Assembly (NCBI GenBank): GCA_946902985.2
Contig: OX336391.1
Coordinates: forward strand, 300,148,775 to 300,212,774
DNA length: 64,000 nucleotides
Direction: 5' to 3'
DNA from: Meconema thalassinum
Taxonomy: Eukaryota > Arthropoda > Insecta > Orthoptera > Tettigoniidae
Under the pieces are notes generated by a model. It saw nothing but the letters and a program-made list of their open reading frames with translations, searched no databases and was not told the DNA's origin. A program made the translations under genes and the position numbers. How positions within the stretch are numbered: the stretch's first letter is position 1; each line of letters starts with the position of its first letter. This document shows positions 35,592 to 45,564 of the stretch, piece by piece.

Positions 35592-36429
35592 CCCTCCGTC
35601 GGGCGCACCCCTGCGACTCCCGAGTTCGGGCGCCGTGTGCCTGACAGGCGCATGTTGCAAAGACGTCATTAACGCCCAATTAGTTATTGTTGTTTTAAGG
35701 GCGGAACTATAGAGGTCATCTTCCCCTAACACCCAATTAACACAATTATTTTTTAAGTGATAAGTGGCGTTCATTAGGATATACATAGGGAGTTTATTTA
35801 ATATCATGTTTGTATAAACTTACTATAATGTATTGCTCACAAATACTCTTAAAAATAGCTCACATTTACAACCCACCACCAAATTGCGTTCAGTTTTCAA
35901 TAGAAAAATTCAAACAAACATTAAAATTACGAACAAAACTTAAATAATGTTTCGATCACAAAATACAGCAGAATCACTGTTGGAATGCTCAGCAGTAAAA
36001 ATACATTGGCCCAGTAAAGTTTAAGGTTGGCAAGTCATACTGTATCCGTATGTGGCAGGCAGATTGCTTTGTGACTATCATAGCATTCATAATTCGACAT
36101 CCTTCTGTGACCCGTTTATTCCACGGAATAACTACAATCTATGTATTTCTTATTCCTAAAACGAGTAAAGTAAGCAATATTGCGATGGAATAATAAGGAA
36201 ATACGAACCTTCCAAGGTCGAGCGAGTTCGGGCACAATGCACCTCACAGGCCTGGAGGGTAATTACAGCACTTTACGCAGGCGGCGGGAAAACTAACTGG
36301 GAGTATTTGGAACGGGACCTAGAGATATGAAGATACTATAAGGGACAGCCACATAGGCACCCTTAGGACGGAAGGGGGAGCAAAAATAGATTTGCGGCGC
36401 CTGTCAGGCACACTGCGCCCGACGGAGGG
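35592..36429. mobile_element. TTAA-flanked MITE (piggyBac type), 838 bp
   Basis: TTAA at 35588-35591 and 36430-36433 flanks inverted ends CCCTCCGTCGGGCGCA on both sides. GTGTGCCTGACAGGCGC then occurs in inverted form near both ends. TTAA plus CCCT ends fit piggyBac. There is no transposase. It carries a 45-bp SINE-tail insertion at 35683-35727. Confidence 0.75.
35683..35727 (-). repeat. Extremely 5'-truncated SINE tail with TSD
   Basis: GTTATTGTTGTTTTAAGGGC and GGAACTATAGAGGTCATCTT are the minus-strand form of the orphan SINE tail. Direct repeats AACGCCCAATTA (35671-35682) and AACACCCAATTA (35728-35739) flank it. The insertion thus comprises only the last ~45 bp of the SINE. Confidence 0.7.
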
Positions 36430-36433
36430 TTAA

Positions 36434-37910
36434 AGGGCGGAACAGCGAGGATATCTGCCACTAGCAGAGATCGAATAAAAAGAGTGTAATAATTAATAAT
36501 GATAAATAATCATACGGGTCTAAATTCCCTTTTGACTAATGTGGTTTAGTAGCCTAAATGACACGCCTTAGTGCCAGAATTTCACGTGCAAGCAAATCTA
36601 CTGACACATAGGCTATCTCTGGCACCGGTCCACACGGCCGTCTGGCTCTCTCTCCAGTTACGAGCACCACCACCCTCACTACCAATGCATGTGTTATTTC
36701 TTTCATTCATCTGTCTAAGCTTTCAAGAAATGTCAGTTGTGTCAAGTTCTGCTCAAAATAAAGCCACGATGGATTTCAGATAAGAGGTTTCGGAAATTAG
36801 CCCCGGGTTAGGGAAGATGACCGCAATATGTACTGTAAATCAGTTCTGAAAATGGCACTTCATTGGACAATTCTAACTGGAATCTACAAGTTCGGAAAGC
36901 CGATGTTTGAATCCCTGCGCTAACAGTGGCCGTCCTAAGTATGGTTCCCACCCCCAATATCTCTACACCTCCTCCAGGCAAATGCCGGAATGGTACTTTA
37001 TTTCAAGTCCCGAGGTGCCTCCAATCTTCAACCGTAATAATTACAGTTGCATACACTAATAATTTCCAAAGAAATACAAGCTATCAAACAAATTCAATAC
37101 ACACCCAAGCACATGGGGCTGATGACAAATATGTGCCAATCCTCCAAATGGAGTAACAGTTACAAAATTTGCTTATTAATACAGCTTTATTCTTACCAAC
37201 CCTCAACTTTGATTATAACTAAAGTGTCCACATCGGGCTATGGTCCAACAGACAAATATTATACTACAAATCTTCTGAATGATTAATATGTTGACTCAAT
37301 ATACTGCCTATCACAATCAAAGGATCTCCTCTGGGAGTCCAAGTCCATAAAGTGCTGTATATCTAGCCTGATAAACATGGAAACAATGGTAACTCACTTT
37401 CATGACTAAAAGTGATCTACAAGTGAGCAAACGGAACAGGCATCCCTAACAATAAAAATTTCAAAAGATCATCAATCTTTTAGATAATATGAGTCAGCAT
37501 TTCATTCAGTGAACTACTATTACAAGTTGAGGGAGGGAACATTTCTGTCATTCGCAGAATCGAGGAACTTTCCAAAACAAATGAATGGTATCTGCAAATA
37601 CTTTTGCACTGTTATAGGCTATGCAATGAATTGTTAGTAGTAGGGGAGTTACAAGGATGACATGTTTCTGTGCAAATGATAATCACATGTAGATTTCTTT
37701 CGGTCGAGTGTCATATTTACCACCTAATATAGGCCTAATTGGGCAAAATTCGTGTTGACTGACAAAGTTAATTATTAATAAGGTAACACTGAAAAATGGC
37801 TACAAAGCTATCTAAAATAGTCTACTGATCATTGAAAATATTGTATTCTTCCCAAACCACATTAACAACAAACAAGGTTTTACAATTTTGCTGTGACAAA
37901 AAGTACAGCC
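36434..37910. other. Intergenic DNA with degenerate SINE
   Basis: A decayed family-A SINE lies at about 36885-37030 (CAGGCAAATGCCGGAATGGT, CCGAGGTGCCTCC). Dispersed-repeat pieces near 37540-37620 (CATTCGCAGAATCGAGGAAC, ATGAATGGTATCTGCAAAT) recur at 40566 and 49769. No gene. Confidence 0.45.
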
Positions 37911-38134
37911 AGGCCCCCGAGAGGATTTTAGGGCCCCTATGCAATGTTTTGCTTGGGCCCCCTTGAAATACTTTTAATTATTACTATCCACTACTAGCTA
38001 TTCTGAAACGACAATGTCATTTTGAGAAACGCATCTAATGCACAATCATAATTTAGAAAAACATACAAATCTTATTTCATAGAAAACGTTTTAATATTTA
38101 TATATAATTTATGTATATATGTATCTATATATAT

Positions 38135-38720
38135 ATATATATATTGTGGACACGATAACTTCCGTAATTTGGCACAAATCACTTTGAATTTTTTACCGAA
38201 TATGTATACCTATAAAATCTCGGTCGAGTTCGTTACTGGGCTAAATCGGTCGAAGGGGGTGAAAATGGGGGGCTTTTTTTTTCCTCGAAAAAGTGAAATA
38301 CTGCTATAACTCTCTTAATATGTGAAATATCGAATCCGTTCAAAGTTCATACTATGTGTCGGATAAATCCCAAACATTTATGTTTGAAGAGTTTTTTTAT
38401 AGCACCAACCATTGACCAAAGGGGTGGGAAAAAGTGGGTTTTTTGGGAAACATTAATCATATCTCTCTTAATAGGCACAATATCAAAACCGTACAAAATG
38501 GACAATATTCCCATAATAATTACCTAAAACTTTTGTCTGAAAGAATTTTTGATATGACCCACCATTACGCCAAGGGATGAGAAAAGAGATTTCAGAATTA
38601 TAAGAAAATGCCAAGAGCTATCAGAGGTTGCCATGGCAACACTACTAAATTGATGACGGATGAGCCATCGGACGTTGCCATGACAACGCACTTGCTCGAT
38701 ATCAGATTTCCATCTGACTA
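38135..38720. repeat. Diverged ~190-bp tandem repeat
   Basis: Two to three units share ATA(A/T)CTCTCTTAATA, then AATATC(A/G)AA-CCGT, TTTGTTTGAAGAG/TTTGTCTGAAAGA and a GGGAAAAAGTGGG-like block. The lead-in contains a (TA)n run at 38130. The unit is non-coding and its origin unknown. GTTGCCATG(G/A)CAAC occurs twice near its 3' end (38627, 38674). Confidence 0.5.
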
Positions 38721-38734
38721 AGTGTGAAGCGTCT

Positions 38735-38960
38735 TCGGTGACGTAACTGGTAGCATGCTGAACTTCTATGCCTAAGGTCGCGGGTTCAAAGCCGGCAGAA
38801 GTCGTCAGATTTTCTAAGAGCGCTAAAAATCCCTCAGTATGCTTTCCTTTGGAGGGGAAGTTCCAACGTTCGTTGCGAGTTGCTGGTTGCGGTGGCATCT
38901 AGTAGCCAAGTTCACAGCTAGGTGTCGTTGATGGTAGTATCTGGTAGCAACATTAGGAAC
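38735..38960 (+). repeat. SINE family B, diverged copy
   Basis: Box B CGGGTTCAAAGCCGGC, followed by AGTCGTCAGATTTTCTAAGA and CCTCAGTATGCTTTCCTTTG, matches 7980-8060. The tail is lost, and the copy is older than the TSD-flanked one at 7953-8369. Confidence 0.75.
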
Positions 38961-39952
38961 TACTGCTTGAAATTGACCGTCTTCAGTCCTTACCTGAATT
39001 ACAGACTAATACAGCCATCACAATTCACACCGTTTATCAGACAGATTCTACACTCACCCAAAGTACACGGTGTTACATGACCCCATTGTCGCAGCCCCTA
39101 AACTGAGGAACCAACCTAAATCTCTGCGGGAAATATCATTTTGCGTGAAGAAGTAACAGACCGTTACATAGTTACACATCAGTGTCGAAACCTTGCATAA
39201 GGACAGTGTGACCACAAGTATAAAAATGGACCCCAAATGACAAGAAGGTTACCGTCCCCATAAGACAATAAAATGTTTAAAATATGCATAAAATGACGAA
39301 TAACAAAGTTAATTAAGCTCCAATTATAAAATACTTTCTCGCAATAAATGAGGTCTGATCCTTCTACGAAAACCTGCATATTCTGCCTATTTTCACCTAT
39401 CCCCAAGTTTGTCCGGTGAAAACTACCTCCGCCTTCCGGCGTGCCGAGAGGACTTTTTAATACAGTTAAAGTGCATTAAGAAATATTTTGCAATTCTGTA
39501 AATCTTCAATTTAATTACCAATATGTAATGAAAAAGAAGTGAAATTTGAAACTCTGTATTTGTTAGCAGATTCAACACTAATGTATAATTTCTAAACAGT
39601 TATAACACCTACTAACTGAGAGTCATATATAGAATTACTTTTGGAGAGGGAGAATTTTAAATTTCGGAACATTTGAAAATGAAGTCATCATCATCATCAT
39701 CATCATCATAATACAAAATCAAGTCTTTTTGGAACACTAGGAAACTTATCTACAACTTCATCAGACACATGAATATCATGGTGAATCGACAGCAAGGCAA
39801 GTCCATTTCATCGTGATCGAGATGTTGTACTGCTCCAGTAGGTTTTTAATCACCTTAGTGTGGAAAAACTTATTTCTGCAGAAGCAGCAGAAACTAGCAA
39901 AATAGCTAATATCTTGAGAAAAAATATATAGATACAGTATTGGGGAAATGGT

Positions 39953-40226
39953 TCAAATCCCGGTCACCCCATGTGAGATCTGTGCTGGACAAAACGGAGG
40001 CAGACAGGTTTTTATCCGGGTACTCCGGTTTTCCCTGTCAAAATTTCATTCCAGCAACACTCTCCACTATCATTTCATTTGTCATTCATTTAATCATTGC
40101 CCCCAGAGGAGTGCGTCAGGCCTCGGCAGCCGGCACAGTCCATATCCTCGCCGCTAGATGGGGGCTTCATTCATTCCATTCCTGACCCGGTCGGAGACTG
40201 GAAGCAGGCTGTGGATTTTCATTTTC
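39953..40226 (+). repeat. SINE family E, 5'-truncated, with TSD
   Basis: The body starts at box B (TCAAATCCCGGTCACC) and matches the complete copy at 11475-11800 through CGGTCGGAGACTGGAAGCAG. The direct repeat ATTGGGGAAATGGT (39939-39952, 40227-40240) flanks it perfectly. Confidence 0.88.
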
Positions 40227-41094
40227 ATTGGGGAAATGGTGTTTGTCGCATTCAGACATAGCGTCTACTGTAGTTATAGGAATGTCTGTTTCACGGACCA
40301 CTTTTCTCACCATAATGAATATTTGCCGCCAATCACGCCTTCTTAACACAAGTCTGTTTCATAGAACTTCACAGCTGAATGAATAGACTGAAAATCATGA
40401 TTAACACAAAATTCATGAATAATGAATGCACTGTCCCTACTTTATTTAGAGGAATGTTCCAGTGCTTTAAATGAACGATTTCAATCTCATTACGAATTAA
40501 TCAAGGACTGCACATAAATTCGCCAGCGATTATACTCTTCAGTTATACATTACAACGCGTTTTTGTCATTCGCAGAATCAAGGAACTTCTACCAAATGAA
40601 TGGTTTCTGCAAATATTTTGCACGGTTATAAATGCAACAAAGTGTTTTTCTGTCTCATACATTAGTAGTGCTGTACTACATTAGTAGTGGTGTTGTTTGA
40701 GTCTTCAGTCTTTTGACTGGTTTTGATGCAGCCCTCCATGCTTCCCTATCCTGAACTAATCGTTTCATCTCTACATAGCTACCACATCCTACATCCAATG
40801 CAATCTCAGGGTGTCTACTGTAAGGATGAAGTAAAAATTAGTTACTTTTTTAGCTACCTTTTAGATAATTTTAGTTACCTTTGAATTCAAGATACGTCTG
40901 CGGTCTGCAAGCAAAGGGGCTCATCACGCGGTGAAGAAAAACAACAATGAATTGTGTTTAAAGCGGTAAATAAAATTCACTTAGGGTGTTATAAAAATTT
41001 AAAAAAATAAATACTAGATATGTATTATCAAATGAGTTGTTTCAGCTAATATTGTCGTCTTGTACACAAGGCGTTTTTATAATTACCAAGAGGT

Positions 41095-42010
41095 TGCTCT
41101 TCTCTTGGCCGTTTGGCGAGATTTCCTTTGTCCCCGCGGTAGATCACGACGAAATTTATGGGACGTTACGTGATTGTAACCGAATTCTGTCTTCGCAGTC
41201 AAGTACGGAGAAATATCGAGATGTTACACGATCGGCGCTGGTCTCAGCCGTTTGTCGAGATTCCTGTAGTTTTCACGATAGAACACGGATAAATATCGCG
41301 ATTTAGATACGCGGTGTCACATAGTCGTTCGACGAGATTTTCAATGTCCTTGAGGTCGGGCGAGAAAATATAGCATTATTACGCAATTGGCGATATTTGC
41401 TGTCCGTTTGATAAGAATCCAGTTGTCCTCTTCATTGAATGCGGAGAAATATCGCGATGTATCGCAATCGCTGCCGCTCTCTGCCGTTTAACGAGATTCA
41501 CGTTGTCCTCGCGATATTATGCAATCCGCGTCGCACCCGGCCGTTGAACGATTGTCTATCTGTCCTGACAGAATGGTGGAGGCAAACTCAAGGTTGGGCA
41601 TGGTTAAAATTCACGAGTAGTTATGGACATGTTGTATGGCCGGCGCCGTGATTCCAGCTGTCCCTATGCTGTGGTTGGGAGTTCATCAGTTCAGGGTGGA
41701 TCACGAGGAGAAATTAGTATCGCGATGCTACGTAGGCTGTCATTTCTAAGTGGGTTGATGCACTTCTCGCTCCCCGTACGCTTTTAAGTATACGGCCATG
41801 GGAAAAGTAGCGAGTAGGTTTCGAAATGTTTCGTAATTGGTGCCCAATCACCTTTGACGGGATTCCCGCAGTCCTCGTGGTCACAAGTTCACGATATAGA
41901 GACGGGTTTTATGATTTTACGCAACTGACGTCGATCTCGGTCCATTTGACTTGATTCCCGCAGGCAAGTCGTGCGGTCAGCGGGCCGTCTTGAGGATGAA
42001 TGTTGGAAGT
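41095..42010 (+). repeat. Degenerate satellite-like array, ~80-bp units
   Basis: The motif CCGTTTG(A/G)CGAGATTC, with TTGTCCTCGCG and GGAGAAATATCGCGATGT(T)ACGCAATCGG, recurs near 41109, 41248, 41323, 41403, 41482, 41540, 41865 and 41940 at uneven 55-140 bp spacing. Units are heavily diverged. Related words (ATTTCGCG, GCAAATCGGCGCCGC) appear at 44595-44660, on the other side of the Penelope insertion, so the array predates it. Confidence 0.6.
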
Positions 42011-42284
42011 ACGGTAGGTATCAAATATTAAGAATTATTCTGAGAGGATTGCACGAATAATGCGACAAGAGGACACGTTTTCTTTCGAATACGAATCACG
42101 AATTATACAAGTTTTCGAAATAACCGGTTAGATTATAATATATCCGATGGAACCAAAGTTCGAAGAAAAATCGGCATATAAGGGAATTTCAAATTGGATG
42201 TCGCAAATGTACGAGACAGATTTTTAAAATAAGTTATAGCCTACGTATTTCGAAGCTTTTTCATAATTGTCATTTAGACAATTA

Positions 42285-43127
42285 CTACTACTCGCTACTC
42301 AAATGTCACCGTCAAATTGATCAAGCAATCATCTATTCCAGCGGATGCAGCGAAGACTCTCCTTCCAGGGGATGCTATTCCTCCGAGACTCTATGGTCTT
42401 CCTAAAATACATAAGGAAGATGTTCCTCTTAGACCTATTGTTAGTACGATTGGTTCTCCTACATATGCCCTTTCCAAATACTTAGGTAGACTACTTCAGC
42501 CGCTTCTGGGTAACACGCCTTCGTACATTAAGGATTCCTCACACTTCGTGGAAAAGTAACGTGATCCTACTACTCGCTACTCAAATGTCACCGTCAAATT
42601 GATCAAGCAATCATCTATTCCAGCGGATGCAGCGAAGACTCTCCTTCCAGGGGATGCTATTCCTCCGAGACTCTATGGTCTTCCTAAAATACATAAGGAA
42701 GATGTTCCTCTTAGACCTATTGTTAGTACGATTGGTTCTCCTACATATGCCCTTTCCAAATACTTAGGTAGACTACTTCAGCCGCTTCTGGGTAACACGC
42801 CTTCGTACATTAAGGATTCCACACACTTCGTGGAAAAGTTCGTGATCCTACTACTCGCTACTCAAATGTCACCGTCAAATTGATCAAGCAATCATCTATT
42901 CCAGCGGATGCAGCGAAGACTCTCCTTCCAGGGGATGCTATTCCTCCGAGACTCTATGGTCTTCCTAAAATACATAAGGAAGATGTTCCTCTTAGACCTA
43001 TTGTTAGTACGATTGGTTCTCCTACATATGCCCTTTCCAAATACTTAGGTAGACTACTTCAGCCGCTTCTGGGTAACACGCCTTCGTACATTAAGGATTC
43101 CACACACTTCGTGGAAAAGTTAAAAGC
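42285..43127 (+). repeat. 281-bp segment of Penelope RT, three tandem copies
   Basis: Units begin CTACTACTCGCTACTCAAAT near 42286, 42568 and 42849 and end CACACTTCGTGGAAAAG. They are nearly identical by eye; CCTCACACTT versus CCACACACTT near 42540 is one difference. Each encodes RDPTTRYSNVTVK through HFVEK. 281 is not a multiple of three, so the joins shift frame and only the third copy continues into the rest of the RT. Confidence 0.9.
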
Positions 43128-44331
43128 TATAACACTTCAGCCGGGTGATATTCTAGTGAGTCTCGACGTGGTGTCTCTGTTTACGAGAGTACCTATTGAT
43201 GGTGTTATGTCTCTCATTAATGGCTTTTTTCCTGAAGACATCACAAGACTTTTTTATCACTGCATGACCTCCTCCTACTTTCTATGGAATGGGAATTTTT
43301 ATGAGCAGACTGATGGTGTGGCCATGGGTAGTCCTCTCTCTCCTGTTGTGGCTAATTTCTTCATGGAGAACTTTGAAGAGAAAGCTTTGTCGTCGGCTCC
43401 TTTCAAACCGAAGATCTGGTGGCGTTATGTGGATGACACGTTCGTTGTTTGGACGGAAGGTGAGGAAAATCTTAGCCATTTCCTGGATCACCTTAATCTC
43501 CAGCACCCTTCTATTTGTTTCACCATGGAAAAGGAATCTGACGGCAAAATACCTTTTTTAGATGTTCTCGTCACCAAGAAAGAGGATGGATCTTTAGGAC
43601 ACAGCGTTTTTCGTAAGCCAACACACACCAATAGATATCTCCAGGCAAGTTCTCACCATCACCCTGCCCAGAAACATGGTATCCTTACAACTCTAACAAC
43701 CAGGGCTAGGAGGATTTGTGAAGTGTCTTCTTTACAAGAAGAAATTAACACCCTGCGAACCACCTTTGAGAGCAACGGTTATAGCAAGGCTTTGATTTCT
43801 ACGGTTCTGAAACCAACAAATAATAATAGGACGTCAGTTGAGAAAAGAGATGTAAGAGGAACTGCTTACCTTCCGTACATACATAACACAACGGATCGTA
43901 TTGCTAAAATCCTACGTCGATACAACATACGGACTGTATTTGGAACTTCTGTTAAGATTAGGCAACTCCTGCGACCAACTAAGGACAGTTTGCCTAAATT
44001 GCAACAACCGGGTATCTACAGAGTTCCCTGTACTTGTGGCAAGGTTTACATCGGGCAGACTTCGAGAACAATATGCACTCGCATTAAGGAACATAATAGA
44101 TGTATCAGGCTCATTCAACCTGATAAATCAGCTGTTGCCGATCATGCTTTAACACCTGGCCATGATGTCATGTTCCAAGGGGTGGATGTTCTTGCCCGTA
44201 TAAAGCAATATCGTCCCAGAATCATCAGGGAGGCGGTTGAAATACGTAAACACCCAGATAATTTCAACCGCGACACCGGCTACAATCTCAGTGAATCCTG
44301 GCTACCTATTATCAGAACCCTGAGAAAGTAA
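42880..44331 (+). CDS. Penelope-like RT with GIY-YIG endonuclease (partial)
   Basis: The 483-codon frame runs RT fingers (RLYGLPKIHKEDVPLRPIVS, residues 23-42) and palm motif A (GDILVSLDVVSLFTRVP, ~88-104). It continues with GVAMGSPLSPVVANFFME (~144-161) and the catalytic WWRYVDDTFVVW (~180-191). A FLDVLVTKK strand follows, then a linker and the C-terminal GIY-YIG domain: GIYRVPCTCGKVYIGQTSRT and RIKEH (from ~residue 383). Catalytic Asps (VDD) and the Tyr-Tyr-Arg set are present, and no stops interrupt. There is no ATG at the given start: the frame opens at a TTG and continues upstream through RDPTTRYSNV, so the true N-terminus is lost. It primes reverse transcription at the nicked target. 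Product function is confident; activity is doubtful. Confidence 0.9.
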   Translation: MIKQSSIPADAAKTLLPGDAIPPRLYGLPKIHKEDVPLRPIVSTIGSPTYALSKYLGRLLQPLLGNTPSYIKDSTHFVEKLKAITLQPGDILVSLDVVSLFTRVPIDGVMSLINGFFPEDITRLFYHCMTSSYFLWNGNFYEQTDGVAMGSPLSPVVANFFMENFEEKALSSAPFKPKIWWRYVDDTFVVWTEGEENLSHFLDHLNLQHPSICFTMEKESDGKIPFLDVLVTKKEDGSLGHSVFRKPTHTNRYLQASSHHHPAQKHGILTTLTTRARRICEVSSLQEEINTLRTTFESNGYSKALISTVLKPTNNNRTSVEKRDVRGTAYLPYIHNTTDRIAKILRRYNIRTVFGTSVKIRQLLRPTKDSLPKLQQPGIYRVPCTCGKVYIGQTSRTICTRIKEHNRCIRLIQPDKSAVADHALTPGHDVMFQGVDVLARIKQYRPRIIREAVEIRKHPDNFNRDTGYNLSESWLPIIRTLRK

Positions 44332-44440
44332 TTCACTGCTGCTTTCCGTTGTCCCTAACATGGGGCTATAATGGCGTCCATCTTTGGGCACCTTCTATAT
44401 GTTCTTCGTTGCTTTCTCTTAGCAACATTGTCGTATTCCA

Positions 44441-44490
44441 GATTATTCCTGACGATGAAAGACATGGTTTCTTTCGAAACGCGTCGAATT
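44441..44490 (+). ncRNA. Hammerhead-ribozyme-like motif of the Penelope element
   Basis: ATTC (44445-44448) precedes CTGACGA (44449-44455). A 6-bp stem follows: GAAAGA 44457-44462 with TCTTTC 44470-44475. Then GAAA, ACGCGT, and a GTC cleavage triplet followed by GAAT, which pairs with ATTC (stem I). The order CTGANGA-stem II-GAAA-short stem III-GTC matches the minimal hammerheads described in Penelope-like elements. One extra T (44456) sits at the base of stem II. The ACGCGT palindrome would favour a dimeric fold. Folding is inferred, not tested. Confidence 0.55.
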
Positions 44491-44714
44491 GCAATATAAT
44501 AAAACACGGCATAAGCCCAAAATTCAACATTATGAATTTTTCATAATTCTTTTTCGAAACGGTAACATTTCGCAAGATTGCGACATTAAATTATTTCGCG
44601 TTATTTCTAGACTTCAATTTGACATAGTCTCCAAATAGATGCAAATCGGCGCCGCTTGCGCAATCTCTGAGCCTGAGCCTAGTGGCACGAGTTTAGATGA
44701 TTCAATCCGCCTTC

Positions 44715-44822
44715 AGAAAATTTTCGTTACCCGTATGTAAAATTCGTTACTTTTGTTACCCATTTGTAAAATTCGTTACTTTTGTTACCCATTTGTAAAA
44801 TTCGTTACTTTTTCGTTACTGG
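44715..44822 (+). repeat. Short tandem repeat near right end of the 4-kb element
   Basis: Three to four copies of a ~31-bp unit (GTAAAATTCGTTACTTTTGT, then TACCCATTT) end just inside the right terminus. The left terminus has TTAGTTACTTTTTTAGCTAC. Repeated GTTAC words may be transposase-binding sites (inference). Confidence 0.65.
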
Positions 44823-44999
44823 TAGACACCTTGAATCTGTTTAACATATTCTAACCTTGGTCTACCCCTCCAGTTCTTATTCTCGACCCTTCCTTCCTTA
44901 ACTAACTTTGCTATTCCTGGGTGGCTAAGTATGTGTCCTACCAACCTACATCTTCTCTTCATTAGCAGTCGCCAGTAACATCTCTCCTCTTCCAATGTA

Positions 45000-45564
45000 C
45001 TACATTAGTGTTGAATATGCTAACAAATATTTTATGTTGTAGGTATAGCTTTTAATCTTCACAACAGAGTACTTGTAGTTCATTTCCACATATTAGTTTA
45101 CAATACTGTAGGTTTAGGGCTTACTGTGTAAGTGAATCGCAGCATTAGTAGCTACACCTTCATAGATTAGTTTGGAGGATAAAGACTTTTTCTTAGTTGA
45201 TAGGATAATCATTTCCATGTTTAGCAACATTAAAATAGTTATTTTTTTGGGTGCTTAATGCTTTAATATTTACCACACTTACTAAGATTTCTGACGTGTT
45301 TTTTTTTTGGTACTTTGTTTTTGGAGGGTAGAGACTGTCATTGTAGGTTTGGTAGTGTATTGTAGAGCTATTTGTCTTGCAGATTTAGATCTGGTGATGT
45401 TTGCTTGATGAGCGAATCATGTCATCCCTTAGTTTTCTTCTTCAATAGTCCGTAGCAGGCCTATATAAATCTTAATCACATGTATTTTTTTCAAGTTATT
45501 TTTCACATATTCCAGTAATTGGAATTATTTTGTGTTGACCAACTGAAAGTTACAATATTGTCAT
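45000..45564. other. Unassigned sequence within RTE copy 3
   Basis: It is AT-rich and without a gene. GTGTTGACCAACTGAAAGTT near 45530 belongs to the dispersed repeat seen at 5155 and 37755. It replaces the RT region of RTE copy 3, either as an insertion or at a rearrangement junction. Confidence 0.4.

Larger units (their letters stand above)
37917..39925 (-). mobile_element. Decayed hAT transposon, 3' terminus and C-terminal coding
   Basis: The minus-strand reading of 39721-39925 gives LAILLVSAASAEISFSTLR, then LKTYW and NGLALLSIHHDIHVSDEVVD. This is the hAT dimerisation region, with two in-frame stops. About 1.8 kb further downstream on that strand, the segment at 37915-37975 (CAGGCCCCCGAGAGG, GGGCCCC repeats) looks like the 3' terminal region. 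The 5' end is lost. Between lie a tandem repeat and a SINE. The association of the two parts is inferred. Confidence 0.55.
42269..44536 (+). mobile_element. Penelope-like retroelement, 5'-truncated
   Basis: It encodes RT plus GIY-YIG endonuclease, the defining combination of Penelope-like elements. The 12-bp repeat TTTTTCATAATT at 42257-42268 and 44537-44548 may be the TSD; it could also be a remnant of the element's own terminal repeats. The 5' part is tandemly repeated (three times 281 bp) and the upstream N-terminal coding region is missing. A hammerhead-like motif lies downstream of the frame. Confidence 0.8.
40807..44833. mobile_element. 4027-bp element with CARGGTGTCTAC ends, 5-bp TSD
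   Basis: The left end CAGGGTGTCTACTG and right end (reverse complement) CAAGGTGTCTACCAG are inverted. AATCT is duplicated at 40802-40806 and 44834-44838; RTE copy 1 has a single AATCT at the matching site (13061-13065), so the insertion is exact. Short GTTACTTTTT motifs occur near both ends. No transposase is recognised: the interior is a satellite-like array plus a Penelope-like element. A 5-bp TSD is usual for Transib, but these ends are not Transib-like; the superfamily is unassigned. Confidence 0.7.

Noticed and set aside
42317..42883. Two extra small coding genes before the Penelope frame
   Set aside because: They are the duplicated 281-bp RT segment, out of frame at the joins, not separate genes.
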